64,000 bases of DNA. Source: J089 sp964535735. GTDB taxonomy: Bacteria; Fidelibacterota; Marinisomatia; Marinisomatales; J089. The DNA lies in the NCBI GenBank assembly GCA_964535735.1, contig CAZHTM010000012.1:1-64000 (forward strand), read 5' to 3'. Every line of letters starts with the position of its first letter. Within the stretch, counting starts at the first letter, position 1. Shown one piece after another: positions 52,798 to 61,879 of the stretch. The notes under the pieces are model-generated. The model had not been told where the DNA came from. It did no database searches and saw only the letters and a program-made list of their open reading frames with translations. The translations under genes were made by a program, and so were the position numbers.

Positions 52798-53265
52798 CTA
52801 TTCCTTTTCGTCTTCCGAAGCAGACGATTCAGCTTCGGAGGCGTCTTCATTGGTTTCTGAATCGGATTCCGTTTCGACGGCCGGCTCTTCTTTTTTCACA
52901 GGGGTTTCTTTTTCGGAAATCTCTGTGGATTCAGTTGCTTGTTCTTCAACCGCTTCCACATAGACCTCGGGTCTGGATTCCAACCGAATGGTTTGATGCC
53001 GGATTATGGCTTTTTCCAATTTTAAAAATTGATCTAAATCCGTCAGAAAGGCAGGGGTGTCCAACTCAAACTGTAAAAGCACGTAGGTGCCATATTTGTG
53101 TTTTTCGATTGGATAGGCCAGCCGTTTTTTACCCCAAATCCGGTGATTAATGACCGTAACCCCTTCGGCTTTTTCCAGCACATCACCTACGGCTTTGGTG
53201 ACGGCATCCAGTCTTTCCAACTCATAGTTGGGGTTTATGATGTACAACGTTTCATAGTAGCGCAT
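52798..53265 (-). CDS. rpsF: 30S ribosomal protein S6 with acidic C-terminal extension
   Basis: A 155-residue S6. The normal ferredoxin-like core (MRYYETLYIINPN to about residue 100) is followed by about 55 residues made almost only of Glu, Ser, Thr, Asp and Lys, a low-complexity acidic tail longer than in most species. It opens the rpsF-rpsR-rplI run, 14 bases after hppA. Confidence 0.96.
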   Translation of the reverse strand: MRYYETLYIINPNYELERLDAVTKAVGDVLEKAEGVTVINHRIWGKKRLAYPIEKHKYGTYVLLQFELDTPAFLTDLDQFLKLEKAIIRHQTIRLESRPEVYVEAVEEQATESTEISEKETPVKKEEPAVETESDSETNEDASEAESSASEDEKE

Positions 53266-53279
53266 GTATGTCTCCGCGT

Positions 53280-55292
53280 TTAGATCATCGGGGCGATGAC
53301 AAGGGACACCACCGACATCAATTTAATGAGGATATTCAGGGAGGGACCGGCCGTATCTTTGAACGGATCACCTACGGTGTCGCCAACCACAGCGGCTTTA
53401 TGGGCTTCACTGCCTTTCCCTCCAAATTCCCCGCTTTCAATATATTTTTTCGCATTATCCCAGGCCCCGCCGGCATTGGCCATAAAAATAGCCATCAGTA
53501 CACCGGTGACCAGGACTCCGGCCAAAACACCACCCAGCATTTCGGCATCATGCAAAACCAGGCCAAAAAAGACAGGCGTCAAAACCGCCAATAATCCCGG
53601 CGCCACCATCCGTTTGATGGCAGCGGCAGTGGAAATATCAACGCACCGGGCGTAATCGGCGCGGGCTTTTCCCTCGAGCAATCCTTCAATTTCACGGAAC
53701 TGACGCCGCACTTCTTCGATCATCTCAAAGGCGGCTTCCCCCACAGCGTTCATGGCGAAGGAAGAGAACAGGAAGGGCAAAATGCCGCCGATGAGCAGCC
53801 CGGCCATTACCTTGGGATTGACAATATCAATCGACGTCAACCCGACAGTGGTCTGGTAGGCGCTAAATAGGGCCAAAGCCGTTAAAGCGGCTGATCCAAT
53901 AGCAAATCCTTTTCCAATGGCGGCGGTGGTATTCCCAACGGCGTCCAGTTTATCGGTCCGTTCACGAACTTCTTTGGGCAGACCCGCCATTTCGGCGCAC
54001 CCACCAGCGTTATCAGCAATGGGACCATAGGCATCCACGGCCAATTGGATTCCGGTGGTGGCAAGCATCCCTAAAGCCGCTATGGCAATGCCATAGAGTC
54101 CAGCCATGTAATGGGAAATAATGATAGCTAATGCAATGGTAAATACTGGCAAGGCTGTAGAATACATGCCCGTGGCCAATCCGCTGATAATATTGGTAGC
54201 GGGTCCGGTTTGACTGGCGCTGGCAATCTTGATAGTCGGTTTTTTACCTAAAGCAGTATAATACTCGGTGAGCAAACCGACAATAATTCCCGCAACCAGT
54301 CCAACGGCAGTGGCTCCGAAAATTTTTCCGGTGGCAAGAACTGCCGGATCGGCAAAATGATCAATGATAAACCAGGACAGCACAATCATGATCCCACCGG
54401 CACCAAACACGCCTGTATTCAGAGCCGTTTGGGGATTCCCGCCTTCGGACGTACGTACAAAAAAGGTCCCTGCAATGGATACAACAATTCCCACCGCAGC
54501 CAGGGCCAGCGGCAGAACCACATAATTGTATCCCAAGCTACTGGCCGCCAGGACCATGGCGCCGATAATTGAACCCACATAGGATTCAAATAAATCCGCG
54601 CCCATACCGGCCACATCGCCCACATTGTCACCCACGTTATCGGCAATGGTCGCCGGATTCCGGGGATCGTCCTCGGGAATGCCTGCTTCCACTTTTCCTA
54701 CCAGGTCAGCGCCCACGTCAGCGGCTTTGGTATAAATTCCGCCACCAACACGAGCAAACAACGCGATGGAAGAAGCGCCCATGGCGAATCCTGAAAGGAT
54801 TTCCAAAACGTAGGGCAAATCAGCGTTGGCTTCGTTTCCGCCATACAGCCAGAATAAGCCCGAAAGGCCTAATACACCTAACCCCACAACACTCATTCCC
54901 ATAACCGATCCACCGTTGAAGGCTACTTTCAACGCTGCATTCAAACTGCTACGAGCAGCCTGGGTGGTGCGGGTGTTGGAGGCTGTGGCGACTTTCATAC
55001 CGATAAAGCCGGCCAAGGCGGAGCATAAGGCGCCCGCTACAAAACTGACGGCTACCATTTCCGTCCCAGCGGACATCCGGGCGAGGTAAAGGGCCACGGC
55101 TACGGCAATCACAAAAATGGATAATACTTTATATTCACGCGCCAGGAATGCCATGGCGCCTTCACGCACGGCAGTTCCAATTTCCTGCATGCGTTCGTTG
55201 CCCGGATCCTGTTTATTGATCCAAGAACTTTTCCAGAATGAATACACCAGCGCCAACAATGCGGCTACCGGAATCATATAATAAAATGTCAT
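53280..55292 (-). CDS. hppA: Membrane-bound ion-translocating pyrophosphatase, K+-dependent type
   Basis: A 670-residue, 16-helix pump that couples pyrophosphate hydrolysis to H+ or Na+ transport across the inner membrane. The substrate motif DVGADLVGKVE is at 192-202, followed by NPATIADNVGDNVGDVAG and the late GDTVGDPFKDTAGP. At 453-461 it reads GNTTAAIGK; potassium-independent enzymes have Lys at the first Ala and Thr at the Gly, so this is the K+-dependent class. Whether it moves H+ or Na+ is not settled by this. Coupled to pth by an ATGA overlap. Confidence 0.96.
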   Translation of the reverse strand: MTFYYMIPVAALLALVYSFWKSSWINKQDPGNERMQEIGTAVREGAMAFLAREYKVLSIFVIAVAVALYLARMSAGTEMVAVSFVAGALCSALAGFIGMKVATASNTRTTQAARSSLNAALKVAFNGGSVMGMSVVGLGVLGLSGLFWLYGGNEANADLPYVLEILSGFAMGASSIALFARVGGGIYTKAADVGADLVGKVEAGIPEDDPRNPATIADNVGDNVGDVAGMGADLFESYVGSIIGAMVLAASSLGYNYVVLPLALAAVGIVVSIAGTFFVRTSEGGNPQTALNTGVFGAGGIMIVLSWFIIDHFADPAVLATGKIFGATAVGLVAGIIVGLLTEYYTALGKKPTIKIASASQTGPATNIISGLATGMYSTALPVFTIALAIIISHYMAGLYGIAIAALGMLATTGIQLAVDAYGPIADNAGGCAEMAGLPKEVRERTDKLDAVGNTTAAIGKGFAIGSAALTALALFSAYQTTVGLTSIDIVNPKVMAGLLIGGILPFLFSSFAMNAVGEAAFEMIEEVRRQFREIEGLLEGKARADYARCVDISTAAAIKRMVAPGLLAVLTPVFFGLVLHDAEMLGGVLAGVLVTGVLMAIFMANAGGAWDNAKKYIESGEFGGKGSEAHKAAVVGDTVGDPFKDTAGPSLNILIKLMSVVSLVIAPMI

Positions 55293-55873
55293 GAATCTAT
55301 CTCCATGGTTTTATTGGTTCGATTAAAAAGATTCATGGCTTTATTCAAGCCCTGAAAAACAATGGTTTCTGCGGCGTCGGCGGCAACGGATACCATCTCA
55401 TCCGCCAAATCCCGGTCCTGTTTACGAAAAGGTTTTAAAACGTAGTGTTCCGCTGGACGGGTATTTTCATCAGTAGCAATTCCAAATCGAAGACGAGGAA
55501 ACCGGTCATCCTGTAAATGATAAATGACCGATTCCATGCCTCGGTGGCACCCATCGCCTCCGTGGGGGCGGATCCTGAGGGTCCCCAGAGGCAAATCCAC
55601 ATCGTCCAGAATAACCACCAGATTCGATAATTCCACATCCCAGCGCTCCATGATGGCTTTCACGGCCGTACCGCTGGCATTCATGCCAGGCGTCGGTTTG
55701 GCCAACAGGAGGTGACGACGGGGAAATTCCGCATAGACATAATCCCCGGTTCCCGCTTGAAAGGAGCCCTTCCAGCGTTTGGCTAACTCGTCCACCACCC
55801 AATAACCGGCATTATGCTTGGTATGCGCATATTGGGGTCCAGGATTTCCAAGGCCAATCAAAGCCTGTATCAT
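55289..55873 (-). CDS. pth: Peptidyl-tRNA hydrolase
   Basis: Releases tRNA from prematurely dropped peptidyl-tRNA. The 194-residue protein opens with GLGNPGPQYAHTKHNAGY (catalytic His in HNAG) and has VVILDDVDLPLGTLRIRP and GDGCHRGMESVIYHL; the commoner HNGL reads HRGM here, a variant I believe occurs in related groups. The order prs-rplY-pth is a classic arrangement and overlaps rplY by 4 bases. Confidence 0.95.
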   Translation of the reverse strand: MIQALIGLGNPGPQYAHTKHNAGYWVVDELAKRWKGSFQAGTGDYVYAEFPRRHLLLAKPTPGMNASGTAVKAIMERWDVELSNLVVILDDVDLPLGTLRIRPHGGDGCHRGMESVIYHLQDDRFPRLRFGIATDENTRPAEHYVLKPFRKQDRDLADEMVSVAADAAETIVFQGLNKAMNLFNRTNKTMEIDS

Positions 55874-56514
55874 TCTTCCGATTTGGATTCCTCAGATGGT
55901 TCGGCATCTGCCGTCGGTTCGATGGGAAGTCCTTCTTCCACCTCCTCAACCTCTGCTTCAACCTGAGTCTTGGGCGCCTGAATGAGAACAATCGCCAATT
56001 CCGGATCACTGACTAGTTCCACATGTTCTGGAAGCTGAATATCAGCCGCTGTCAGTGAATCCCCTATTTCAAGATTGGTGATATCCACGGTAATCGCATC
56101 CGGCACCTCGGTGGGCAGACAGGAAATTTCAATATGATTGAGATTTTCAATCATAACGCCACCCAGTTTTACACCGGCAGACTGGCCTTCAAACGCCAGG
56201 GGCACCGATATCGTCATTTTTTCTTTCCGACGGACACGCATTAAATCCACGTGAATAATTTCATCTGTGACCGGATGGTATTGCACATCCTTGATCATGA
56301 CATAGTGCGGTTTTCCGTTGATTGCGATTTCAAACACATGGCTTCCAGAGTGGATGGCCGCATACAGCTCTTTTTTATCCACGGACAGATTGTGGTTATC
56401 TTCGCCGTGATAGTAATAAACGACCGGAATGCGACCTTCCCGACGAAGAGCCCGCGCTCCTGACGTCCGGGTCTGCTCCCGTTCGGTAACTTCCATGCGA
56501 TAATATTCCGCCAT
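55870..56514 (-). CDS. rplY: 50S ribosomal protein L25/Ctc
   Basis: A 214-residue long-form L25. The N-terminal 5S rRNA-binding domain (about 1-95) has TSGARALRREGRIPVVYY; a beta-rich TL5 domain follows (about 95-190), and the last 25 residues are acidic. I chose ATG 56514, which has AAGGAG upstream, over the longer frame that would begin inside prs. Confidence 0.93.
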   Translation of the reverse strand: MAEYYRMEVTEREQTRTSGARALRREGRIPVVYYYHGEDNHNLSVDKKELYAAIHSGSHVFEIAINGKPHYVMIKDVQYHPVTDEIIHVDLMRVRRKEKMTISVPLAFEGQSAGVKLGGVMIENLNHIEISCLPTEVPDAITVDITNLEIGDSLTAADIQLPEHVELVSDPELAIVLIQAPKTQVEAEVEEVEEGLPIEPTADAEPSEESKSEE

Positions 56515-56533
56515 AATGATGTTTACTCCTTGA

Positions 56534-57481
56534 TTAAAAGTCGAAAAGAGAGCTAACCGATTCTCCATTGTGAATCCGCCGAATGGCTTCGCCAAAAATA
56601 TTGGCCACGCTCACGAAACGCATATTGGGAAGAATCTTTTCTTCCGGAATCGCAATGGTGTCGGTCAAAATGAATTCTTTAATTTCTGAAGCCCGGAGTC
56701 GATCTATCGCCGGACCGGACAACAATGCGTGAGTGGCCACGGCGGTGATACTTTTCGCTCCTTTGGACAGGGCTTTTTCCGCCGCATGCACGGTGGTGCC
56801 AGCGGTATCGATCATGTCATCAATGATCAACACATGTTTATCCCGCAAGCGACCAATGACATGAGCCACTTTGGCCTGATTGGGAGCATATCGCCGTTTA
56901 TCAATCAGAGCAAAATGCATTCCCAATCGTTTGGCATAGGACTGGCTCATGCGAACCGATCCCATGTCCGGGGATAACACCACACATTCCTTAGGATCTA
57001 AATCCAGTTTTTTTAATTCATCCAAAAGGATCATGCGACTGTAGAGATGGTCAAAAGGAATGGAGGCAAATCCCTGAATCTGTGTGGAGTGGAGGTCCAT
57101 GCTGATAATCCGATCCGCTCCGGTAGCCGTGATCAGGTCCACCATCACCCGGGAGGAAATGGGAACTCGGGGTGTATCCTTCCGATCCTGACGGCCATAG
57201 CCAAAATAGGGAATGACAGCGGTTACATGAGCCGCCGAAGCCCGTTTCGCCGCATCAATCATGAGAATCAACTCAATGATATTATTCGCCGGCTGATTGG
57301 TGGGCTGAACAATGTATACGTCTTTTCCCCGGATATTTTCTTCATATTTTATCCAGAGTTCTCCATCCGAAAAGGTTTTGATGGTCACCAATCCCAGGGT
57401 GCTCCCGAGATACTGGGCGATTTTTTCCGCCAAAACCGGATTGCTCCGGCCGGTGAATATTTTTAACGTGTCATTGCTCAT
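56534..57481 (-). CDS. prs: Ribose-phosphate pyrophosphokinase (PRPP synthetase)
   Basis: Makes PRPP from ribose 5-phosphate and ATP, feeding nucleotide, His and Trp synthesis. 315 residues with FSDGELWIKYEENIRGKDVYIVQ, YFGYGRQDRKDTPR (flexible loop), DLHSTQIQGF and the PRPP loop VLIIDDMIDTAGT. It follows tRNA-Gln in the transcript. Confidence 0.96.
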   Translation of the reverse strand: MSNDTLKIFTGRSNPVLAEKIAQYLGSTLGLVTIKTFSDGELWIKYEENIRGKDVYIVQPTNQPANNIIELILMIDAAKRASAAHVTAVIPYFGYGRQDRKDTPRVPISSRVMVDLITATGADRIISMDLHSTQIQGFASIPFDHLYSRMILLDELKKLDLDPKECVVLSPDMGSVRMSQSYAKRLGMHFALIDKRRYAPNQAKVAHVIGRLRDKHVLIIDDMIDTAGTTVHAAEKALSKGAKSITAVATHALLSGPAIDRLRASEIKEFILTDTIAIPEEKILPNMRFVSVANIFGEAIRRIHNGESVSSLFDF

Positions 57482-57515
57482 AAGATTGTGGCCTGGAGTT
57501 GATTCAGGCCTGGTG

Positions 57516-57586
57516 CTGGGGAGCAGGGATTCGAACCCCGACTGGCGGGACCAAAACCCGCTGTCCTACCCTTAGACGACTCCCCA
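57516..57586 (-). tRNA. tRNA-Gln (anticodon TTG)
   Basis: The acceptor stem pairs TGGGGAG with CTCCCCA; the anticodon stem GCGGG/CCCGC encloses the loop TTTTGGT with anticodon TTG; the T arm has GTTCGAAT. A 3' CCA is not encoded, as the discriminator G is followed by CACC. It lies between ispE and prs in the same direction, an arrangement also found in proteobacteria. Confidence 0.95.
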
Positions 57587-57603
57587 AAATTTGGAAGGAT
57601 GTG

Positions 57604-58461
57604 TTACAGGTCGGGAGCTGAAGTGGCGGGCTGAGTTAGAATTGTTCGACCGAAAGGCTGTAAGGCCGACTCCGCTTCCTTAGCGGAAGCTTCATCGTCG
57701 AAAATCCCAAACACAGTCGAGCCACTACCCGACAGACTGGCGTAAACGGCTCCTGCTTCTTTCAAGCGCCGTTTAATCGTGCCAATCTCTGGATATGCTG
57801 GAATCACTATCCGTTCAAAATCATTCTCAAAAATCGTATAGGAGAAATTCTTCTCTTGAAAAACGCCCGCGAAGTTAGGTCGACGACGGGACTCCTTCAA
57901 ATAGTTTTTCAGGGCGCCATAGGCCCAGGCTGTTGAAATAGAGACGGGGGGAATCACCAGCAAAAACCAGCCGGTGATCGTTGGGGGAAGCGGGGTTAAC
58001 CGGTCTCCGATCCCTTCCCCGAGCTGGAGCCCACCTCGAATAAAGAAGGGGACATCGGCTCCCAATGTTGCCCCTATTGATTCCAAGGTTTGAGGTGATA
58101 ATCCTAATTCATAAAGAATATTCAACCCTTTTAGAACGGTGGCGGCATTTCCTGACCCGCCCCCAAGTCCGCTCCCCATGGGAATGTGTTTATCAATATG
58201 GATGCGAACTCCGCCCAGGCCGGGAATCTTGTCCTTCAGCCGGGCCCAGGCCCGATACGCCAAGTTGGTGTCATCCAGAGGGAGCCAATCCACCGACGCC
58301 GTAAGGTGACAACTCTCCGGTGCGGTTGTAAGCGTAATGGTATCGTGAAAGGTTAATTCCTGGAAAAGGGTGTGAATCGTATGGTATCCATCCGGGCGCT
58401 GAGACAACACGGCCAACCCAAGGTTTACCTTGGCGGGAGAGTTTAATATCAATTCAGACAT
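57604..58461 (-). CDS. ispE: 4-diphosphocytidyl-2-C-methyl-D-erythritol kinase
   Basis: GHMP-family kinase, MEP pathway step 4. 285 residues with LNSPAKVNLGLAVLSQRPDGYH at the N-terminus, the ATP motif IPMGSGLGGGSGNAA and the C-terminal SLSGSGSTVFGIF. Read directly after ispF in a D-F-E order. Confidence 0.96.
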   Translation of the reverse strand: MSELILNSPAKVNLGLAVLSQRPDGYHTIHTLFQELTFHDTITLTTAPESCHLTASVDWLPLDDTNLAYRAWARLKDKIPGLGGVRIHIDKHIPMGSGLGGGSGNAATVLKGLNILYELGLSPQTLESIGATLGADVPFFIRGGLQLGEGIGDRLTPLPPTITGWFLLVIPPVSISTAWAYGALKNYLKESRRRPNFAGVFQEKNFSYTIFENDFERIVIPAYPEIGTIKRRLKEAGAVYASLSGSGSTVFGIFDDEASAKEAESALQPFGRTILTQPATSAPDL

Positions 58462-58476
58462 TTCCGAGCTGGTGAC

Positions 58477-58953
58477 TTAGAGAGATATGGTAGCCACCGC
58501 CTGAGCCGCCCATCCATTTCCCTTGCCCGTAAATCCCAAACCGTCGGTTGTAGTGGCCTTGACCGATACACATGAAAGATCCACACCTAAAATTCCCGCC
58601 AGGTGTTCACGCATCGCCGGGATGTGGGGTGCCAGCTTTGGCGTTTCAAGAATCACCGTAGCATCAACATGATCAATGGCAAACCCGGCGGACCGAACCT
58701 GGTTTACGGCGGCCGTAAGAAACTCTGAACTGGCTTTCCCCTTCCAGGTGGGGTCATCACTGGGGAAGAAATGTCCAATATCTCCCAGGGCGGCCGCCCC
58801 CAATAGGGCATCTACAATGGCATGGATGAGGACATCCCCGTCAGAATGTCCCACCGATCCTTTGGCGCTGGGAATTTCAATGCCCCCTACCACCAGGCGG
58901 TATCCTGATTCCAGGGCATGCACGTCATATCCTATTCCGGTTTTAACCATCAT
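58477..58953 (-). CDS. ispF: 2-C-methyl-D-erythritol 2,4-cyclodiphosphate synthase
   Basis: MEP pathway step 5, a zinc-dependent trimer. 158 residues with GYDVHAL (metal-binding Asp and His), GHSDGDVLIHAIVDALLGAAALGDIG and KATTTDGLGFTGKGNG. It overlaps ispD by 11 bases. Confidence 0.97.
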   Translation of the reverse strand: MMVKTGIGYDVHALESGYRLVVGGIEIPSAKGSVGHSDGDVLIHAIVDALLGAAALGDIGHFFPSDDPTWKGKASSEFLTAAVNQVRSAGFAIDHVDATVILETPKLAPHIPAMREHLAGILGVDLSCVSVKATTTDGLGFTGKGNGWAAQAVATISL

Positions 58954-59668
58954 GGTGTTTCCTTTGTCGACTCAGCCAGGCTTCGGCCCAGTCCCAGTCT
59001 TCCTGAGTCGTAATTTTTTGATTCATGGCAGATCCTTCCACAACGGTCACGGTGTAACCGGCCATTTCCATGAGCGACGCTTCATCGGTTACGGTTTGAT
59101 CGGAGGTTGTGGCCTTTTCAAGGAGGGGCGTTAGCAACTCCCGATGAAATATTTGAGGTGTTTGCGCCAGCCAGATAGTTTCACGAGGCAACGTGCCGGA
59201 GATAATTCGGGAATCGGCAGCCGCCTGTTTAACTGTATCCCGGGAGGGCAGAGCGGCAATCGCCCCCTGACTTTTCGCACAGGCATTCAAACAGCGTTCT
59301 AGTAAGTCGGTGGTGATGAAGGGGCGGGCTGCATCGTGAATACAGACCAGGTATGGGGCGCTTTCCAGTGCCTGAATCCCGGCCAATACGGAATCCTGCC
59401 GACGTTTACCCCCGGGGACGACCTGGATAGGAGTATTTAAATTCAGCGCATGGACGGCTTGGGTTACATCGCCCAGGGCGTCATCTGGAACCACGAGGAC
59501 AATTTCAGCAATTCGAGGATGGGACTCCAAAATGTCCAGACTAAATTGGTAGAGCGGTGTCCCCGCCAAGGGGCGAAACTGTTTCCGCTCCCCGAAACGG
59601 CGACCGGACCCGGCGGCCACCAGGATGGCACCGGCACTCAATTGGTCACGACCATTGGATGAGGTCAT
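58943..59668 (-). CDS. ispD: 2-C-methyl-D-erythritol 4-phosphate cytidylyltransferase
   Basis: MEP pathway step 3, CTP-dependent. 241 residues with ILVAAGSGRRFGERKQFRPLAGTPLY, VHDAARPFITTDL and the TDEASLMEMAG segment. Follows queA by 14 bases. Confidence 0.96.
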   Translation of the reverse strand: MTSSNGRDQLSAGAILVAAGSGRRFGERKQFRPLAGTPLYQFSLDILESHPRIAEIVLVVPDDALGDVTQAVHALNLNTPIQVVPGGKRRQDSVLAGIQALESAPYLVCIHDAARPFITTDLLERCLNACAKSQGAIAALPSRDTVKQAAADSRIISGTLPRETIWLAQTPQIFHRELLTPLLEKATTSDQTVTDEASLMEMAGYTVTVVEGSAMNQKITTQEDWDWAEAWLSRQRKHHDG

Positions 59669-59682
59669 GGGGACCGAAATTC

Positions 59683-60735
59683 CTAGAGAATGAGCATGGC
59701 GTCGCCGTAACTGAGAAAGCGATATTGGTTCTTTTTCGCCTCGCGGTACGCTTTCATGATGAAATCCCGATCCGCAAATGCCGAGACCATCATCATCAGG
59801 GTAGACTTTGGCATATGGAAATTGGTCACCATGGCGTCCACCATCTTGAAATCATAGGGCGGATAAATGAATTTATCGGTCCAGCCTCGTTTGGGAGACA
59901 CCTGAAACCCGGACACCACCACGGTTTCCAGCGCTCGTACTGTCGACGTGCCCACAGCAATCACCTTCCGCCGTTTTTTCTTGGCTTCATTAATGGCCAG
60001 TGCCGTCTGGGGCATCACTTCAAAATATTCCGAATCCATCTGATGCCGGTTCAAATCCTCCACCTGAACTGGACGGAAAGTTCCCAACCCGATATGAAGG
60101 GTGACGCTCTCCACTTTGACGCCTTTATCCCTCAATTTATTCAACAAACCTTCGGTGAAATGGAGACCAGCCGTAGGAGCGGCTACCGCGCCGCGGTTTT
60201 CGGCAAATACGGTTTGATACCGGATTTTGTCTTTTGGCTCTGCGGGGCGCTTGATATAGGGCGGCAGTGGAGAGGTTCCAATCCGGTCAATAATATCATA
60301 GATATGTTCCCCTTCGTACTCAAACCGAACGACCCGGCCGCCGGAAACGGTGTTGTCGATAACATCGCAAAACACTTTTGGAGAGAACATCAATTTATTC
60401 CCGATCCGAACCTTTCGGGCGGGACGAACCATTACCTCCCAAAGATCGTTTTCCAGTTCCCGAAGCAAAAACACCTCAACCGTTGCATCGGTTTTATCCT
60501 TGCGAGCGAACAATCGTGCCGGAAACACTTTGGTGTTGTTTAGAATAATCAGATCGCCTTTGCGCAAATATTCCGGAAGATTGAGAAATTTCCGGTGTTC
60601 AATTTCCTTGGTGTCCCGGTGCAGAACCATCAATTTGGAAAGATCCCGACGCTGGACGGGATACTGTGCAATGTATTTTTCGGGTAAAGGGTAATCGAAG
60701 TCGGTGAGTTTATATTTTGGTTTTTTATTGATCAT
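59683..60735 (-). CDS. queA: S-adenosylmethionine:tRNA ribosyltransferase-isomerase
   Basis: Converts preQ1 to epoxyqueuosine in tRNA wobble positions. 350 residues with YPLPEKYIAQYPVQRRDLSKLMVL, APTAGLHFTEGLL, HIGLGTFRPV and a late NFHMPKSTLMMMVSAFA. It overlaps ruvB by 11 bases. Confidence 0.96.
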   Translation of the reverse strand: MINKKPKYKLTDFDYPLPEKYIAQYPVQRRDLSKLMVLHRDTKEIEHRKFLNLPEYLRKGDLIILNNTKVFPARLFARKDKTDATVEVFLLRELENDLWEVMVRPARKVRIGNKLMFSPKVFCDVIDNTVSGGRVVRFEYEGEHIYDIIDRIGTSPLPPYIKRPAEPKDKIRYQTVFAENRGAVAAPTAGLHFTEGLLNKLRDKGVKVESVTLHIGLGTFRPVQVEDLNRHQMDSEYFEVMPQTALAINEAKKKRRKVIAVGTSTVRALETVVVSGFQVSPKRGWTDKFIYPPYDFKMVDAMVTNFHMPKSTLMMMVSAFADRDFIMKAYREAKKNQYRFLSYGDAMLIL

Positions 60736-61753
60736 TAAACAATCCTTGCTGCTTTTTTGTTATGGTTCTTCCTAGTTGTTTATACGCTCGCTCCAGGGCA
60801 GTCCTGCCTCGGGGCGTGCGTTGGATAAATCCTTCTTTGATCAGATAGGGTTCATACACGTCCTCCACTGTGGTGGCGTCTTCTCCAACAGCCACCGCCA
60901 GGGAACCCAACCCAACAGGTCCTCCATTAAATTTATCAATCAGGGTAGCCAAAATGGTTCGGTCCATGTCGTCCAGTCCCTGTTCATCGATGCCCATGGT
61001 TTCCAGAGCTGCCTTGGCCACCTCGCGAGTGATTTTTCCATCCGCTTTAACCTGGGCGTAATCCCGGCTCCGGCGCAGAATACGATTGGCGATTCGGGGA
61101 GTTCCCCGGGACCGATGAGCAATCTCCATGGCGCCTTCATCATCGATATCCACCTGAAGAATCCCGGCGGAGCGATTAAGGATATGAAATAAATCCTGGG
61201 GATCATAATAATCCACACGTAGAATGACGCCAAAGCGATCCCGAAGCGGCGACGTCAAATTGCCTAATCGTGTTGTGGCCCCAATCAACGTGAACGGTTT
61301 CATCGTCAACTGCACACTGCGGGCGCTGGGTCCCTTATCGATCATAATATCGATCCGATAATCTTCCATCGCTGAATACAGATATTCTTCCACCACGCTA
61401 TTCAGCCGGTGAATCTCATCAATAAAAAACACGTCCCGATTGTTCAGATTGGTTAAAATACCCGCCAAATCCCCGGCGCGATCCAATACCGGCCCCGAGG
61501 ACGGTTTGATATTTACCTGTAGTTCGCGTGAAATAATATGGGCCAGAGTGGTTTTACCCAATCCCGGGGGACCGAACAGAAGCACATGATCCAAAGCTTC
61601 GTTGCGGTTATTGGCCGCTTCAATATAAAGCTTCAGGCTGTTTACCAGATCATTCTGACCAATAAAATCATCGAACAGCGAGGGCCGTAGGGAGGTTTCA
61701 ACAACCAGGTCATCTTCATGAGGGGTGGCGTCCGTGATATGGATATCAGTCAT
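60725..61753 (-). CDS. ruvB: Holliday junction branch migration helicase RuvB
   Basis: AAA+ motor of RuvABC. 342 residues with RPSLFDDFIGQ, Walker A LLFGPPGLGKTTLA, Walker B VFFIDEIHRL, sensor 1 LIGATTRLG and a C-terminal winged helix ending in TPRGR. A 17-bp dyad and two TGTACAA repeats lie upstream of the start. Confidence 0.97.
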   Translation of the reverse strand: MTDIHITDATPHEDDLVVETSLRPSLFDDFIGQNDLVNSLKLYIEAANNRNEALDHVLLFGPPGLGKTTLAHIISRELQVNIKPSSGPVLDRAGDLAGILTNLNNRDVFFIDEIHRLNSVVEEYLYSAMEDYRIDIMIDKGPSARSVQLTMKPFTLIGATTRLGNLTSPLRDRFGVILRVDYYDPQDLFHILNRSAGILQVDIDDEGAMEIAHRSRGTPRIANRILRRSRDYAQVKADGKITREVAKAALETMGIDEQGLDDMDRTILATLIDKFNGGPVGLGSLAVAVGEDATTVEDVYEPYLIKEGFIQRTPRGRTALERAYKQLGRTITKKQQGLFNDQ

Positions 61754-61777
61754 GATCGGGTATGAGTAATAAAAATA

Positions 61778-61794
61778 TGCTCATAAATTGAGCA
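61778..61794. promoter_or_regulatory. Candidate operator palindrome upstream of ruvB
   Basis: TGCTCA and TGAGCA flank TAAAT, a perfect 6-5-6 dyad 25-41 bases before the ruvB ATG. No regulator is named; an SOS-type control is possible because ruvB is often SOS-regulated. Confidence 0.4.
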
Positions 61795-61799
61795 ATAAA

Positions 61800-61827
61800 T
61801 GTACAAAATGGATTCAGGGGTGTACAA
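61800..61827. repeat. Tandem TGTACAA repeats upstream of ruvB
   Basis: TGTACAA occurs at 61800-61806 and 61821-61827, 21 bp apart, two helical turns. Each contains the palindrome TGTACA. The second lies in the loop of a GGGGT/ACCCC hairpin (61817-61831) that could also be a weak terminator of the transketolase gene. Confidence 0.35.
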
Positions 61828-61879
61828 CCCCCGTAACCCGATCTTCGACGGACGCGAAAAAAGTCGATCTTGGGAATAA

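Noticed and set aside
59557..60543. 328-codon plus-strand frame
   Set aside because: Antisense to ispD and queA, both with unambiguous motifs; His-rich shadow translation.
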